Assembly: GCA_900553515.1 (NCBI GenBank)
Contig: USDN01000058.1
Span: 1-17,958 of the forward strand
Direction: 5' to 3'
Source: an uncultured Blautia sp.
GTDB lineage: Bacteria; Bacillota; Clostridia; Lachnospirales; Lachnospiraceae
Length of the DNA: 17,958 nt
Shown here: in pieces, positions 1-7,231 of the stretch
Layout: each line of letters begins with the position of its first letter
How positions within the stretch are numbered: position 1 is the first letter of the stretch
Position numbers and translations under genes: made by a program
The notes under the pieces: generated by a model
The model's database searches: none
What the model saw: only the letters and a program-made list of their open reading frames with translations
Told to the model about the DNA's origin: nothing

Positions 1-68
1 TTCTGCATAAAATCTGCTTATTTTATTGCGAAAAATATTTATTCCTCACCGCTGGCAAAATGAACAGA

Positions 69-100
69 ACGATATTGAAAAATGCGGCAAATAATATCGT
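69..100 (-). terminator. Weak hairpin downstream of the ABC-F gene
   Basis: Perfect 8-bp inverted repeat ACGATATT (69-76) / AATATCGT (93-100) with a 16-nt loop, starting 18 bp beyond the ABC-F stop codon. The stem is AT-rich and is not followed by a clean T tract on the minus strand, so it is at best a weak terminator or an mRNA 3'-end structure. Nothing else is seen in the first 117 bases. Confidence 0.3.
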
Positions 101-117
101 ATAAAATCTTTACTTGA

Positions 118-1674
118 TTATAATACCTTGGTGGTCCACTTACTCATATCCCACACTTCATTTACCACATCCTGATAAAATTCCGGCTCATGGCAGATCA
201 GCAGCAGACTTCCCCGGTACTCCTTCAGGGCTTTTTTCAGCTCATCCTTGGCGTCCACATCCAGATGGTTGGTAGGCTCGTCCAGCACCAGAATATTGGT
301 ATCCCGGTTCACCAGCTTGCACAGGCGCACCTTTGCCTGCTCGCCGCCGCTTAAAACCCGCACCTGGCTTTCAATGTGCTTGGTTGTCAGACCACATTTT
401 GCAAGGGCGGAACGGATCTCATACTGACTATAAGAAGGAAATTCCTGCCACAGCTCTTCGATACAGGTATTTTTATTGTCTCCCTTTACCTCCTGCTCGA
501 AATACCCGATCTGCAGGTTTTCTCCCTGGTCGCAGGAGCCGGAAAGAGACGGGATCAGTCCCAGCATACTTTTCAGAAGGGTTGTTTTTCCAATTCCGTT
601 GGTTCCCACCAGAGCGATCTTCTGACCTCTCTCCATATAGAAATTCAAAGGCTTTGACAGAGGCTCCCCATAGCCGATCACCAGATCATGTGTCTCAAAA
701 AGCATTTTTCCGGGCGTCCGTCCATAACGGAAGTTAAATTCCGGCTTCGGTTTTTCCGCTGCCAGCTCGATCACATCCATTTTGTCCAGCTTTTTCTGAC
801 GGGACATAGCCATGTTTCTGGTGGATACACGGGCCTTGTTCCTTGCAACAAAATCCTTCAGTTCGCTGATCTCCTGCTGCTGGCGGCGATAAGCTGCCTC
901 CAGCTGGGCTTTTTTCACCGCATAGACCTCCTGGAAATGATCGTAATCCCCCACATAACGATTCAACTCCTGATTTTCCATATGATAAATAAGATTTACC
1001 ACTTCATTTAAAAATGGAATATCGTGGGAAATCAGAATAAATGCGTTTTCATAATCCAGAAGATATCGCTTCAGCCATGCAATATGCTCTTCATCTAGAT
1101 AGTTGGTAGGCTCGTCCAGAAGAAGGATATCCGGTTTTTCCAGAAGAAGCTTAGCCAGAAGAATCTTCGTTCTCTGTCCGCCGCTTAGATCAGTTACATC
1201 ACGCTCCAGTCCCAGATCCAAAAGTCCCAGCGCTCTTGCAACCTCTTCCACCCTGGCGTCGATCACATAAAAGTCATGAAGAGTCAGCTCATCCTGAATA
1301 TTTCCCAGCTCCTCCATCAGTGCATCCATTTCCTCCGGATCCGCACTTCCCAGCATGTCACATATCTCATTCATCCTCTGTTCCTTCTGAAGAAGAGGAT
1401 CAAAAGCAGATTTCAGCACGTCACGGATAGTCATTCCTTTTTCCAGGACCGCATGCTGATCCAGATAACCTGCATGGACATTTTTCGCCCATTCCACCTT
1501 GCCCTCATCCGGCATCAGCTTTCCTGTCACAATATTCATAAAAGTGGATTTTCCCTCTCCATTGGCTCCGATCAGCCCAATATGCTCTCCCTTCAGCAGA
1601 CGGAAGGACACATCAGTAAAAATAGCACGGTCACCAAACCCGTGTGACAGATGTTCTACGTTCAAAATACTCAT
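118..1674 (-). CDS. ABC-F family ATPase (YkpA/YbiT-like)
   Basis: A 518-residue cytosolic protein with two ATP-binding cassettes in one chain and no membrane segments, the architecture of ABC-F ribosome-associated ATPases. Cassette 1 has Walker A GANGEGKST (residues 36-44), signature LSGGQ (163-167), Walker B LLLDEP and the H-loop ISHD near 215-218. Cassette 2 has Walker A GTNGIGKTT (357-365), signature LSGGE (441-445), Walker B with DEP at 465-467 and an unusual H-loop context ICHEPEF. A charged helical linker (about 250-320), which contacts the tRNA region of the ribosome in known ABC-F proteins, joins them. The start is set by an AGGGGG site six bases upstream. It has its own promoter and is not part of the sugar operon. 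It could be a housekeeping translation factor or an antibiotic-protection protein; the sequence resembles the former more, but I cannot exclude resistance. Confidence 0.93.
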   Translation of the reverse strand: MSILNVEHLSHGFGDRAIFTDVSFRLLKGEHIGLIGANGEGKSTFMNIVTGKLMPDEGKVEWAKNVHAGYLDQHAVLEKGMTIRDVLKSAFDPLLQKEQRMNEICDMLGSADPEEMDALMEELGNIQDELTLHDFYVIDARVEEVARALGLLDLGLERDVTDLSGGQRTKILLAKLLLEKPDILLLDEPTNYLDEEHIAWLKRYLLDYENAFILISHDIPFLNEVVNLIYHMENQELNRYVGDYDHFQEVYAVKKAQLEAAYRRQQQEISELKDFVARNKARVSTRNMAMSRQKKLDKMDVIELAAEKPKPEFNFRYGRTPGKMLFETHDLVIGYGEPLSKPLNFYMERGQKIALVGTNGIGKTTLLKSMLGLIPSLSGSCDQGENLQIGYFEQEVKGDNKNTCIEELWQEFPSYSQYEIRSALAKCGLTTKHIESQVRVLSGGEQAKVRLCKLVNRDTNILVLDEPTNHLDVDAKDELKKALKEYRGSLLLICHEPEFYQDVVNEVWDMSKWTTKVL

Positions 1675-1706
1675 AAAATACCCCCTGATGATTTCTGTTA
1701 TGTTCC

Positions 1707-1760
1707 ATACAGGATTCCTTTCCTGTATTATATCAGCATCTTTCTCTGTTTTTACAGAGT
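1707..1760 (-). promoter_or_regulatory. Promoter of the ABC-F gene with two dyads
   Basis: On the minus strand an extended -10 TGATATAAT lies at 1735-1727, with no good -35 (TGTAAA, 18 bp away). Two perfect dyads frame it: CTCTGT-TTTT-ACAGAG (1744-1759) over the -35 position, and ATACAGGA-TTCCTT-TCCTGTAT (1707-1728) overlapping the -10 and the expected start site. The leader is roughly 46 nt. Confidence 0.6.
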
Positions 1761-1831
1761 TTCGTCTGCTATTATATTATTTCTCCTAACAAAAATCAAT
1801 CAGAGGGTTGTTATAAAATATGAAATTTTGC

Positions 1832-2644
1832 CTAATCTGCAGCTATCACACCCAGGCCGCTGCCAAGCCTGCCGCCCTGCTTCAGATATTTCCTGGCATT
1901 TCTCTGAAGGCTGGTATTTTCCGGATATTTTTCCGGATCCTCCATCAGGCAGTCAAAAATCCTTTCTTCCCCTTCCCGGAACTGAAAATCCACCGACTGG
2001 ATCTCAAACATCTGCTGAAAGCGGAGAATATTGGAGTTTTCATCCAAAAGCTCCTTTAATCCGGGAAAAAGCAGCCAGGAATGGCATACATACGGAAGCT
2101 CTCCACCCCAGAATTTCCGTCCCATATCCAGAGATTCTCTGCAGGCTTCCGGATCCAGCGGCTGTCCCTCCGGAATGTGGATACTGATCACCGGATCGCC
2201 CACTTTTGTTTTTCTGCCTTTATATTCAAATTCCCACAGGGACTCTGTTTTTTCAAACTGCAGTCTTCCCAGACGAAAAAGCGTCATTTCCACATGACGC
2301 CACAGCCATCCATATTCCTGAAGCCCATATTCTCCGTATCTTCGGAAACAGACCTGGCACCAGACGGCAATATCGGAGAAGGTGTCAAAAAACACCCTGT
2401 CTCCGATTCCTGCTTTCTGGTATTTCTCATATGTTTCACATGCCAGTCTGCAGTAATAATACAGAAATCTCTGTCTGTATCCGGTAAGAGATGCGATCTC
2501 CCGGAACATTTCCTCTCTGTCTGTAAAAAACAGTTCACGGACATACTGATATCGGACTTCAGAGATCTCCTCATTCATTTTTTCCACAATACGCACTGCG
2601 CCGGAAGGCAGACCGATCTCTGTGCAAAACCTTCTCAGATCCAT
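1832..2644 (-). CDS. Acyltransferase-domain protein (NAT_N/GNAT_C type)
   Basis: A 270-residue soluble protein, last gene of importer B's operon, with its start one base after the oxidoreductase stop codon and a GAGGAG site inside that gene's end, so it is translationally coupled. The C-terminal half carries the signature I associate with the GNAT-like C-terminal domain family: ISIHIPEG (residues 153-160), a segment with CHSWLL (187-192) and NILRFQQMF (205-213). The N-terminal half (about 1-140) is helical and matches the usual partner domain. Proteins of this family are annotated as acyltransferases but substrates are unknown; acetylation of a sugar or amine is inference. No signal peptide or membrane segment is seen. 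The position suggests a role in metabolism of the imported ligand. Confidence is good for the family, low for the function. Confidence 0.7.
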   Translation of the reverse strand: MDLRRFCTEIGLPSGAVRIVEKMNEEISEVRYQYVRELFFTDREEMFREIASLTGYRQRFLYYYCRLACETYEKYQKAGIGDRVFFDTFSDIAVWCQVCFRRYGEYGLQEYGWLWRHVEMTLFRLGRLQFEKTESLWEFEYKGRKTKVGDPVISIHIPEGQPLDPEACRESLDMGRKFWGGELPYVCHSWLLFPGLKELLDENSNILRFQQMFEIQSVDFQFREGEERIFDCLMEDPEKYPENTSLQRNARKYLKQGGRLGSGLGVIAAD

Positions 2645-2645
2645 A

Positions 2646-3914
2646 TTAGCGCTCCTCTGCTTCTTTTCGGAATTCCCTGAGATCCACGGTCTCTCCTGTC
2701 ACTCTGGATCTTTCTGCCGCAAGAGCGATCAGATGGCTTTCCACAGACACGGAAGCTCCGGAGCGTACCTGGACGCTGTCCTCTCTCAGATACCTTACAA
2801 AATCCTTCATCATATTTGTATCGCTTCCGCTGTGCCCGGTAGGTGGTGTATAAAGCCGGATGATTTCCTTTTCCCCTGTGGAAAAATCAGAAACTTCTAT
2901 CTCGCCAAGCTCCATATTTCCCCGAAGTTCACCTTTGGTTCCCATAATATGGATTCTTCTGGCACAGTTTTCCGTGAAGGCACTCATCGTCATATTGACC
3001 GTTACATGATTTTCAAACTCCAGATTCACAACCTGATGATCCACCACATTGTTGTCACAGTGGAACACACAGCGTCCATAAGGACCTGTCTTCAACGCCT
3101 CAAGAACTGCTTCCCGGCTGGTATCTGTAGATACTGCATGGATGAATCCGTCCGACTCTGCCTTTGGATGCTCAAAGTAAAACTTCGGTGCATAAAAAGC
3201 ACACTGGTCCCGGTGAGGGCAGCCATCCAGACAATAGGCAGGAGCCCCCTCCGGTGCATTTTCCTCGTTGAAGTATGTCAGATCTCCGAAAGAGCTGACC
3301 TTCGTACAGGAGCTTCCTGCCAGCCACAGAAGAATATCCATATCGTGACAGCATTTCTGCAGGATCATGGGACTGGTTTCATCACTGCGTCTCCAGTTTC
3401 CCCGCACAAAGCTGTGGGCGTGGTGCCAGTAGCCTACCTCTTCAATATGCTGAATACTGATCAGTCTTCCAAGGCGGTCTTCCTCAATAAGATTTTTGAT
3501 CCTGGAGAAAAAGGAAGAATACCGGAGTACATGACAGATCATCAGAATCCTTCCATATTTTTCCGCCATGTTGCCCATGGTAACAATTTCTGCGGCATTC
3601 GGAGACATAGGCTTTTCGCAAAGTACATGATATCCTTTTTCCAGAGCTTTTGTTACCGGCTCAAAATGCATGGTATCCTGGGTACAGACAAGAGCGCAGT
3701 CTGCCATTTTTTCCGCTGCAAGAAGCTCCTTGTAATCCTGATAGCATCGTTCCTCCGGTATCCCGTGAAGTTTTGCGATCAGATTTCGTCTTTCTTCATC
3801 CGGCTCTGCTACTGCAACGATCTTCATGTCTTCCGGATGACTCTGCGCATAGGCAGCATACACCCAGCCGCCCCGCAGACCTGCTCCGATCAAAACTGCT
3901 GTTATCACTTTCAT
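2646..3914 (-). CDS. Gfo/Idh/MocA family oxidoreductase
   Basis: A 422-residue NAD(P)-dependent sugar oxidoreductase-type protein. The N-terminal Rossmann fold starts with VLIGAGLRGG (residues 7-16), followed by an acidic strand end AVAEPDEE and the family hallmark CEKPMS (EKP at 100-102). The substrate domain has KCCHDMDIL (187-195), whose His190/Asp191 correspond to the usual catalytic region. An insertion with three cysteines (C228, C232, C238; GCPHRDQC) is extra to the minimal fold and may bind a metal. It sits 17 bp after the second permease of importer B, with a strong AGAGGAGG site. It probably oxidises, reduces or epimerises the imported sugar in the cytoplasm. Some relatives are NAD-dependent glycosidases (GH109, GH4-like chemistry), so hydrolase activity cannot be excluded. 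Confidence 0.88.
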   Translation of the reverse strand: MKVITAVLIGAGLRGGWVYAAYAQSHPEDMKIVAVAEPDEERRNLIAKLHGIPEERCYQDYKELLAAEKMADCALVCTQDTMHFEPVTKALEKGYHVLCEKPMSPNAAEIVTMGNMAEKYGRILMICHVLRYSSFFSRIKNLIEEDRLGRLISIQHIEEVGYWHHAHSFVRGNWRRSDETSPMILQKCCHDMDILLWLAGSSCTKVSSFGDLTYFNEENAPEGAPAYCLDGCPHRDQCAFYAPKFYFEHPKAESDGFIHAVSTDTSREAVLEALKTGPYGRCVFHCDNNVVDHQVVNLEFENHVTVNMTMSAFTENCARRIHIMGTKGELRGNMELGEIEVSDFSTGEKEIIRLYTPPTGHSGSDTNMMKDFVRYLREDSVQVRSGASVSVESHLIALAAERSRVTGETVDLREFRKEAEER

Positions 3915-3931
3915 GTTTTTTCCTCCTCTTT

Positions 3932-4789
3932 TTAACCTTTTACCGCACCGCCGGAAAGAGCTTCCACAAAGAATTTACTGAATACACAGTACAGAACTAC
4001 AGGCGGCAGGATAATGATCACCATTGCTGAAAACAGACCGTTGTAATTGGTGCGGAAGGATGTGGTAAATGTAGATAAAAGCGCCGGGACCGTGAGTTTT
4101 TCTCTGTCAACGATCACCAGAGATGCCCAGTAATATTCATTCCAGTTATTCAGAAATGCCAGAACTCCCGCAGTCATGATACCAGGTCTTGCAATCGGAA
4201 AGATTACCTTCCACCAGGTCATGGCATAACCGCAGCCATCGATCCTGGCTGCCTCTTCCAGCTCATGAGGGATGTTTGCATAATAATTTTTGATGACAAA
4301 AAAGCTGACTGCCAGCCCACTGCATGCATAAATAAAGATCAGGGCTCCTCTGGTATTGTAAATATGCATTTTATTTACCAGATTATAAACCGGATAGGTA
4401 AGGGCTGTAGCCGGAATGAACATGGTGGAATACAGCATCAGATTCACCAGTTTTTTTCCTTTAAATTCCATTCTTGCCACTACATAAGCAGACATGGAGA
4501 TCATCAGAATACTGATGACTACAGACACGCCGGCAATAAACATACTGTTTCCGAAATATCTCATAACATGGAGATCACGGAAGGTGGAGATATATCCGTC
4601 CAGACAGATCGAATCCGGAAGCTGGAACCCGGGTCTTGCCAGAGGATCTTTTTTCAGACTGGAGATAAACAGCCAGACCAGAGGCATCAGAGCCACCAGA
4701 ACCGCCCATACAAGACAGATATAGGTAAAGATCTTTGTTCCCCGGGATATCGTACGGACCTGGGAAGTGGGTTTTGTTTTTCTGCTCAT
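3932..4789 (-). CDS. Sugar ABC importer B, MalG-type permease
   Basis: A 285-residue integral membrane protein of the binding-protein-dependent permease family, normal length, with about six hydrophobic segments beginning at residues 20-43. The cytoplasmic EAA loop, which docks the ATPase, is at about 178-202 (EEAARIDGCGYAMTWWKVIFP). The C-terminus ends LSGGAVKG, typical of MalG-like subunits. Its start overlaps the preceding permease stop by ATGA with GGAGG six bases upstream, giving tight coupling. It forms the membrane channel with the gene upstream and receives sugar from the binding protein at 5786-7066. Confidence 0.92.
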   Translation of the reverse strand: MSRKTKPTSQVRTISRGTKIFTYICLVWAVLVALMPLVWLFISSLKKDPLARPGFQLPDSICLDGYISTFRDLHVMRYFGNSMFIAGVSVVISILMISMSAYVVARMEFKGKKLVNLMLYSTMFIPATALTYPVYNLVNKMHIYNTRGALIFIYACSGLAVSFFVIKNYYANIPHELEEAARIDGCGYAMTWWKVIFPIARPGIMTAGVLAFLNNWNEYYWASLVIVDREKLTVPALLSTFTTSFRTNYNGLFSAMVIIILPPVVLYCVFSKFFVEALSGGAVKG

Positions 4790-5718
4790 GACTGACCTCC
4801 GTTTCTTCGGATTCTTTTTCCTTTAAAAAGCTGACTGTACAAAACATTTACAAACACAATGATCAGCATACCTGCAAGGATCTGGATCACTGCCACGGCA
4901 TTTGCACGGCCAAACTGTGTTCTTGTGCTTGTGATGGCAAGCTCACGGATCACATAACTGATACTGTAGGTTCCTGCAGCACCCTTTGTCAGGAAATAAA
5001 CCTCATTATAGAGCAGGAAGCCTGCGGTTGCCGAAAGGATCGATACGGTACGAAGTGTGTCCTTGATCATGGGGATGGTGATATACCAGTCCTGTTTCAG
5101 ACCGCTGGCGCCATCCAGCATAGCTGCTTCTCTTACATCTTCCGGTACTGCCATGATATTTCCCAGGATCATCAGTGTGGTGGTTCCTGTAAAAAAGATA
5201 TAGGCACAGGTCATGGCGATAAAAGCCGGTCCCTTCAGAAGAAGAATGTTTTCGGAAAAATCCGGTTTGAATAAACGGATCACCGGATTTACAATTCCGT
5301 ACAGAGGGCTGTACAACTGTAAAAAGATCATACCCATCGCTGCAGATGAGATCATACTGGGAATGATATAAACATTCCTTGCAAATTTTACTCCCTTTAC
5401 CTTACGGGAGAATGCAAGCGCGATCACAGCAGAAATGGGAATCTGTACAAACACTCCCAGAAGCGCCCATATGGTCGAGTTCCGAAGAGCTTCCCAGAAG
5501 TATGGATACAGATCAAAAATATATTTATAGTTGTTCCACATATCTGCAAATCCAAAAAACTCCGGACTGGTGATATTGGTGTAATCCCATTTGCAGAAAG
5601 AGGTCACGAAGACGGTTACAATAGGGTAAAGATAAAATAATACAAATGCAATCACTGTCGGAGCAAGAAAGGCCAGGATAAAGCCTTTTCTCTTCCAGCT
5701 CATATTCCTTGTTTTCAT
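4786..5718 (-). CDS. Sugar ABC importer B, MalF-type permease
   Basis: A 310-residue membrane permease of the MalF/UgpA type. The open frame extends upstream to 5796, but the start at 5718 (MKTRNMSWKRKG) is chosen because GGAGG lies nine bases before it and the longer form would begin inside the upstream gene. A positively charged N-terminus precedes the first hydrophobic segment (13-40), and the EAA loop is at about 196-216 (VREAAMLDGASGLKQDWYIT). It lacks the long MalF-type periplasmic loop. It follows the binding-protein gene after a terminator-like hairpin, so it is expected to be made in lower amount than the binding protein. Confidence 0.92.
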   Translation of the reverse strand: MKTRNMSWKRKGFILAFLAPTVIAFVLFYLYPIVTVFVTSFCKWDYTNITSPEFFGFADMWNNYKYIFDLYPYFWEALRNSTIWALLGVFVQIPISAVIALAFSRKVKGVKFARNVYIIPSMISSAAMGMIFLQLYSPLYGIVNPVIRLFKPDFSENILLLKGPAFIAMTCAYIFFTGTTTLMILGNIMAVPEDVREAAMLDGASGLKQDWYITIPMIKDTLRTVSILSATAGFLLYNEVYFLTKGAAGTYSISYVIRELAITSTRTQFGRANAVAVIQILAGMLIIVFVNVLYSQLFKGKRIRRNGGQS

Positions 5719-5747
5719 GATCGGTTTCCTCCACTTTTTGTGCTGAT

Positions 5748-5774
5748 AAAAAGGAGACGGCCGAAGCCGCCTCC
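5748..5774 (-). terminator. Attenuator hairpin between binding protein and permeases
   Basis: On the minus strand GGAGGCGGC-UUCG-GCCGUCUCC forms a 9-bp GC-rich stem (one G-U pair) capped by the very stable UUCG tetraloop and followed by UUUUU (5752-5748). It lies 12 bp after the stop of the binding-protein gene and 30 bp before the permease start. It has every element of an intrinsic terminator, yet downstream genes share the operon, so it most likely lets only part of transcription through. Confidence 0.85.
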
Positions 5775-5785
5775 TACTACCGCCT

Positions 5786-7066
5786 TTATGCAACAAGGGC
5801 TGTCAGCTCCTGCTTTAACTGTTCAAAACGTGCGTCAATATCGGTTCCGTCAACTGCTGATTCCATCAGTGCATTGATGATAGCGCTTCCTACATCAGAG
5901 CCCCATGCATAGTTCATATCTGTTACTACAGTTTCTGCAGAGTTTACCTGTGTACATGCTTCTGCAAGCTTCTGAGTGATCGGATCTCCACTTTCTTCTG
6001 CAAGTGCCTTCAGGTCAAGTGTGGTATTGCATGGATTTGCCTGTACGCCGGTAAAGATCTTTGCCTGTACCTCAGGGCTTACCATATATGCCAGGAATTC
6101 CAGTGCCAGTTCTGTCTCTGCCTCACTTAAATTAGCAGAAATGGAGTGACCGGATCCTGCTGTTACAACAGAAACATTGCCCGGCATGATCTGAGATTCG
6201 ATCTTGTCTGCGAGACCTGCATCGATTCCGCTGGCATTCCATACACCGTTAAAGAGAACTGCTGCTTTTCCGTTTTTATTAAAGTCATCCATAAGGTTTC
6301 CAACGTCCTCTGTGGTATGGTCGGATCCGTTTGCCTGATCAAGTGTTGCTGCTGTCTTGAAAGCTTCTGCAAACGCTTCGGATTCAATTCCCTCCGGTGT
6401 CAGTTCTCCCTTAAGAAGTTCTCTTCCTTCTTCTGTAGATGCAAGAACCGAATTGAGGATGTAGCTGGATCCCTGTCCTGCTGCATATCCATAGATATCT
6501 CCGCCCAGCTCATGAACCTTATCCATAGCTGTTCCAAAGCTTTCCCAATCCTTAAATGCCTCTTCTGCAGTGATTCCTGCCTGCTCAAAAACTTCTGTAT
6601 TATACCAGAGTCCGCGGCTTTCCAGCTGGTCATGAACGGTATAGATATGACCGTCTACATCATTCTGTGTATAGTTCAGTCCCACTGCATCCTGAAGATT
6701 ATTTTCATCAATGTACGGTTTCAGGTCAAGAACAAGTCCCTGGCTGATTGCCGCAAGTGAAAGTGGAAGTCCGCAGTCTACCATATCCGGGAAGTTTCCG
6801 CCTGCTACCTCAGCGCTGACCAGCTCATCTCTGTTCTCTACAGCGATCGGCTCAAATTTCACTTCACCGTCTGCATGAGCTTTAGCAAACTCATCATAAA
6901 TATCTCTCATAACCTTTGCAGCCGGCCATTCACTTTCATCATGGTAATATCCGTGATAAAACTCCAGAGTGTCTTCCTCTCCTGCAAATGCAGTTACCGT
7001 AGATCCCATAACTGCCGCCATTGTCATTGCTCCTGCAAGAAGAATACTGATGGTTCTTTTTTTCAT
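5786..7066 (-). CDS. Sugar ABC importer B, solute-binding protein
   Basis: A 426-residue extracytoplasmic family-1 (MalE-like) sugar-binding protein. The start at 7066 (MKKRTISILL) is preferred over 7081 because the GGAGGG site lies between the two, directly before the former. A Sec signal peptide with cleavage expected after residue 28 (TVTAFA/GEED) is clear, but there is no lipobox cysteine, unlike most Gram-positive binding proteins. Features of the fold include FPDMVDCG, LDLKPYID, GLWYNTEVFEQAG and FNGVWNAS. It is clearly paralogous to the lipoprotein encoded just upstream. It heads the operon with two permeases, an oxidoreductase and an acyltransferase-domain protein, and should set the importer's specificity; the ligand is probably an oligosaccharide but cannot be read from sequence. 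Confidence 0.92.
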   Translation of the reverse strand: MKKRTISILLAGAMTMAAVMGSTVTAFAGEEDTLEFYHGYYHDESEWPAAKVMRDIYDEFAKAHADGEVKFEPIAVENRDELVSAEVAGGNFPDMVDCGLPLSLAAISQGLVLDLKPYIDENNLQDAVGLNYTQNDVDGHIYTVHDQLESRGLWYNTEVFEQAGITAEEAFKDWESFGTAMDKVHELGGDIYGYAAGQGSSYILNSVLASTEEGRELLKGELTPEGIESEAFAEAFKTAATLDQANGSDHTTEDVGNLMDDFNKNGKAAVLFNGVWNASGIDAGLADKIESQIMPGNVSVVTAGSGHSISANLSEAETELALEFLAYMVSPEVQAKIFTGVQANPCNTTLDLKALAEESGDPITQKLAEACTQVNSAETVVTDMNYAWGSDVGSAIINALMESAVDGTDIDARFEQLKQELTALVA

Positions 7067-7135
7067 TTCTTTTCCCTCCATAATATGAAATAGTTTTTGC
7101 TTTCCGTCTTGTGCATTTCTGCTTAACTTGTATTT

Positions 7136-7164
7136 ATCTTATTTCATTTTATGGTGATTTTGAA
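7136..7164 (-). promoter_or_regulatory. Candidate promoter of the importer B operon
   Basis: Minus-strand TTCAAA (7164-7159), 17-bp spacer, TAAGAT (7141-7136); four of six matches in each hexamer. The weak boxes suit an activator-dependent promoter. Predicted start near 7129, leaving a leader of about 60 nt before the start codon at 7066. Other AT-rich hexamers nearby could serve instead. Confidence 0.4.
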
Positions 7165-7187
7165 TGAAAGATATTGACCGGAAACCG

Positions 7188-7231
7188 GGATTATTTTTAC
7201 TTTTTCACAAAAACATGGATTATTTTTACTT
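7188..7231. repeat. 15-bp direct repeat upstream of importer B promoter
   Basis: GGATTATTTTTACTT occurs exactly twice, at 7188-7202 and 7217-7231, 29 bp apart, upstream of the candidate importer B promoter; the distal copy overlaps the stop codon of the sensor lipoprotein. Tandem half-sites upstream of a weak promoter fit an AraC-type activator such as the neighbouring response regulator, but this is inference. Confidence 0.55.

Noticed and set aside
118..1674. ABC-F ATPase as the missing ATPase of the sugar importers
   Set aside because: Two fused cassettes with an ABC-F linker and an own promoter; transport ATPases of sugar importers are single-cassette with a C-terminal regulatory domain.
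5748..5774. Hairpin as the end of the operon
   Set aside because: The permease start follows at 30 bp with a strong ribosome-binding site and no promoter can be placed in the gap, so it is treated as an attenuator.
7067..7225. Catabolite-response (cre) site TGAAAGATATTGAC near 7164-7180
   Set aside because: The central CG and the closing CA of the consensus are missing; no convincing cre site seen in this gap, in 12650-12739 or in 15033-15296.
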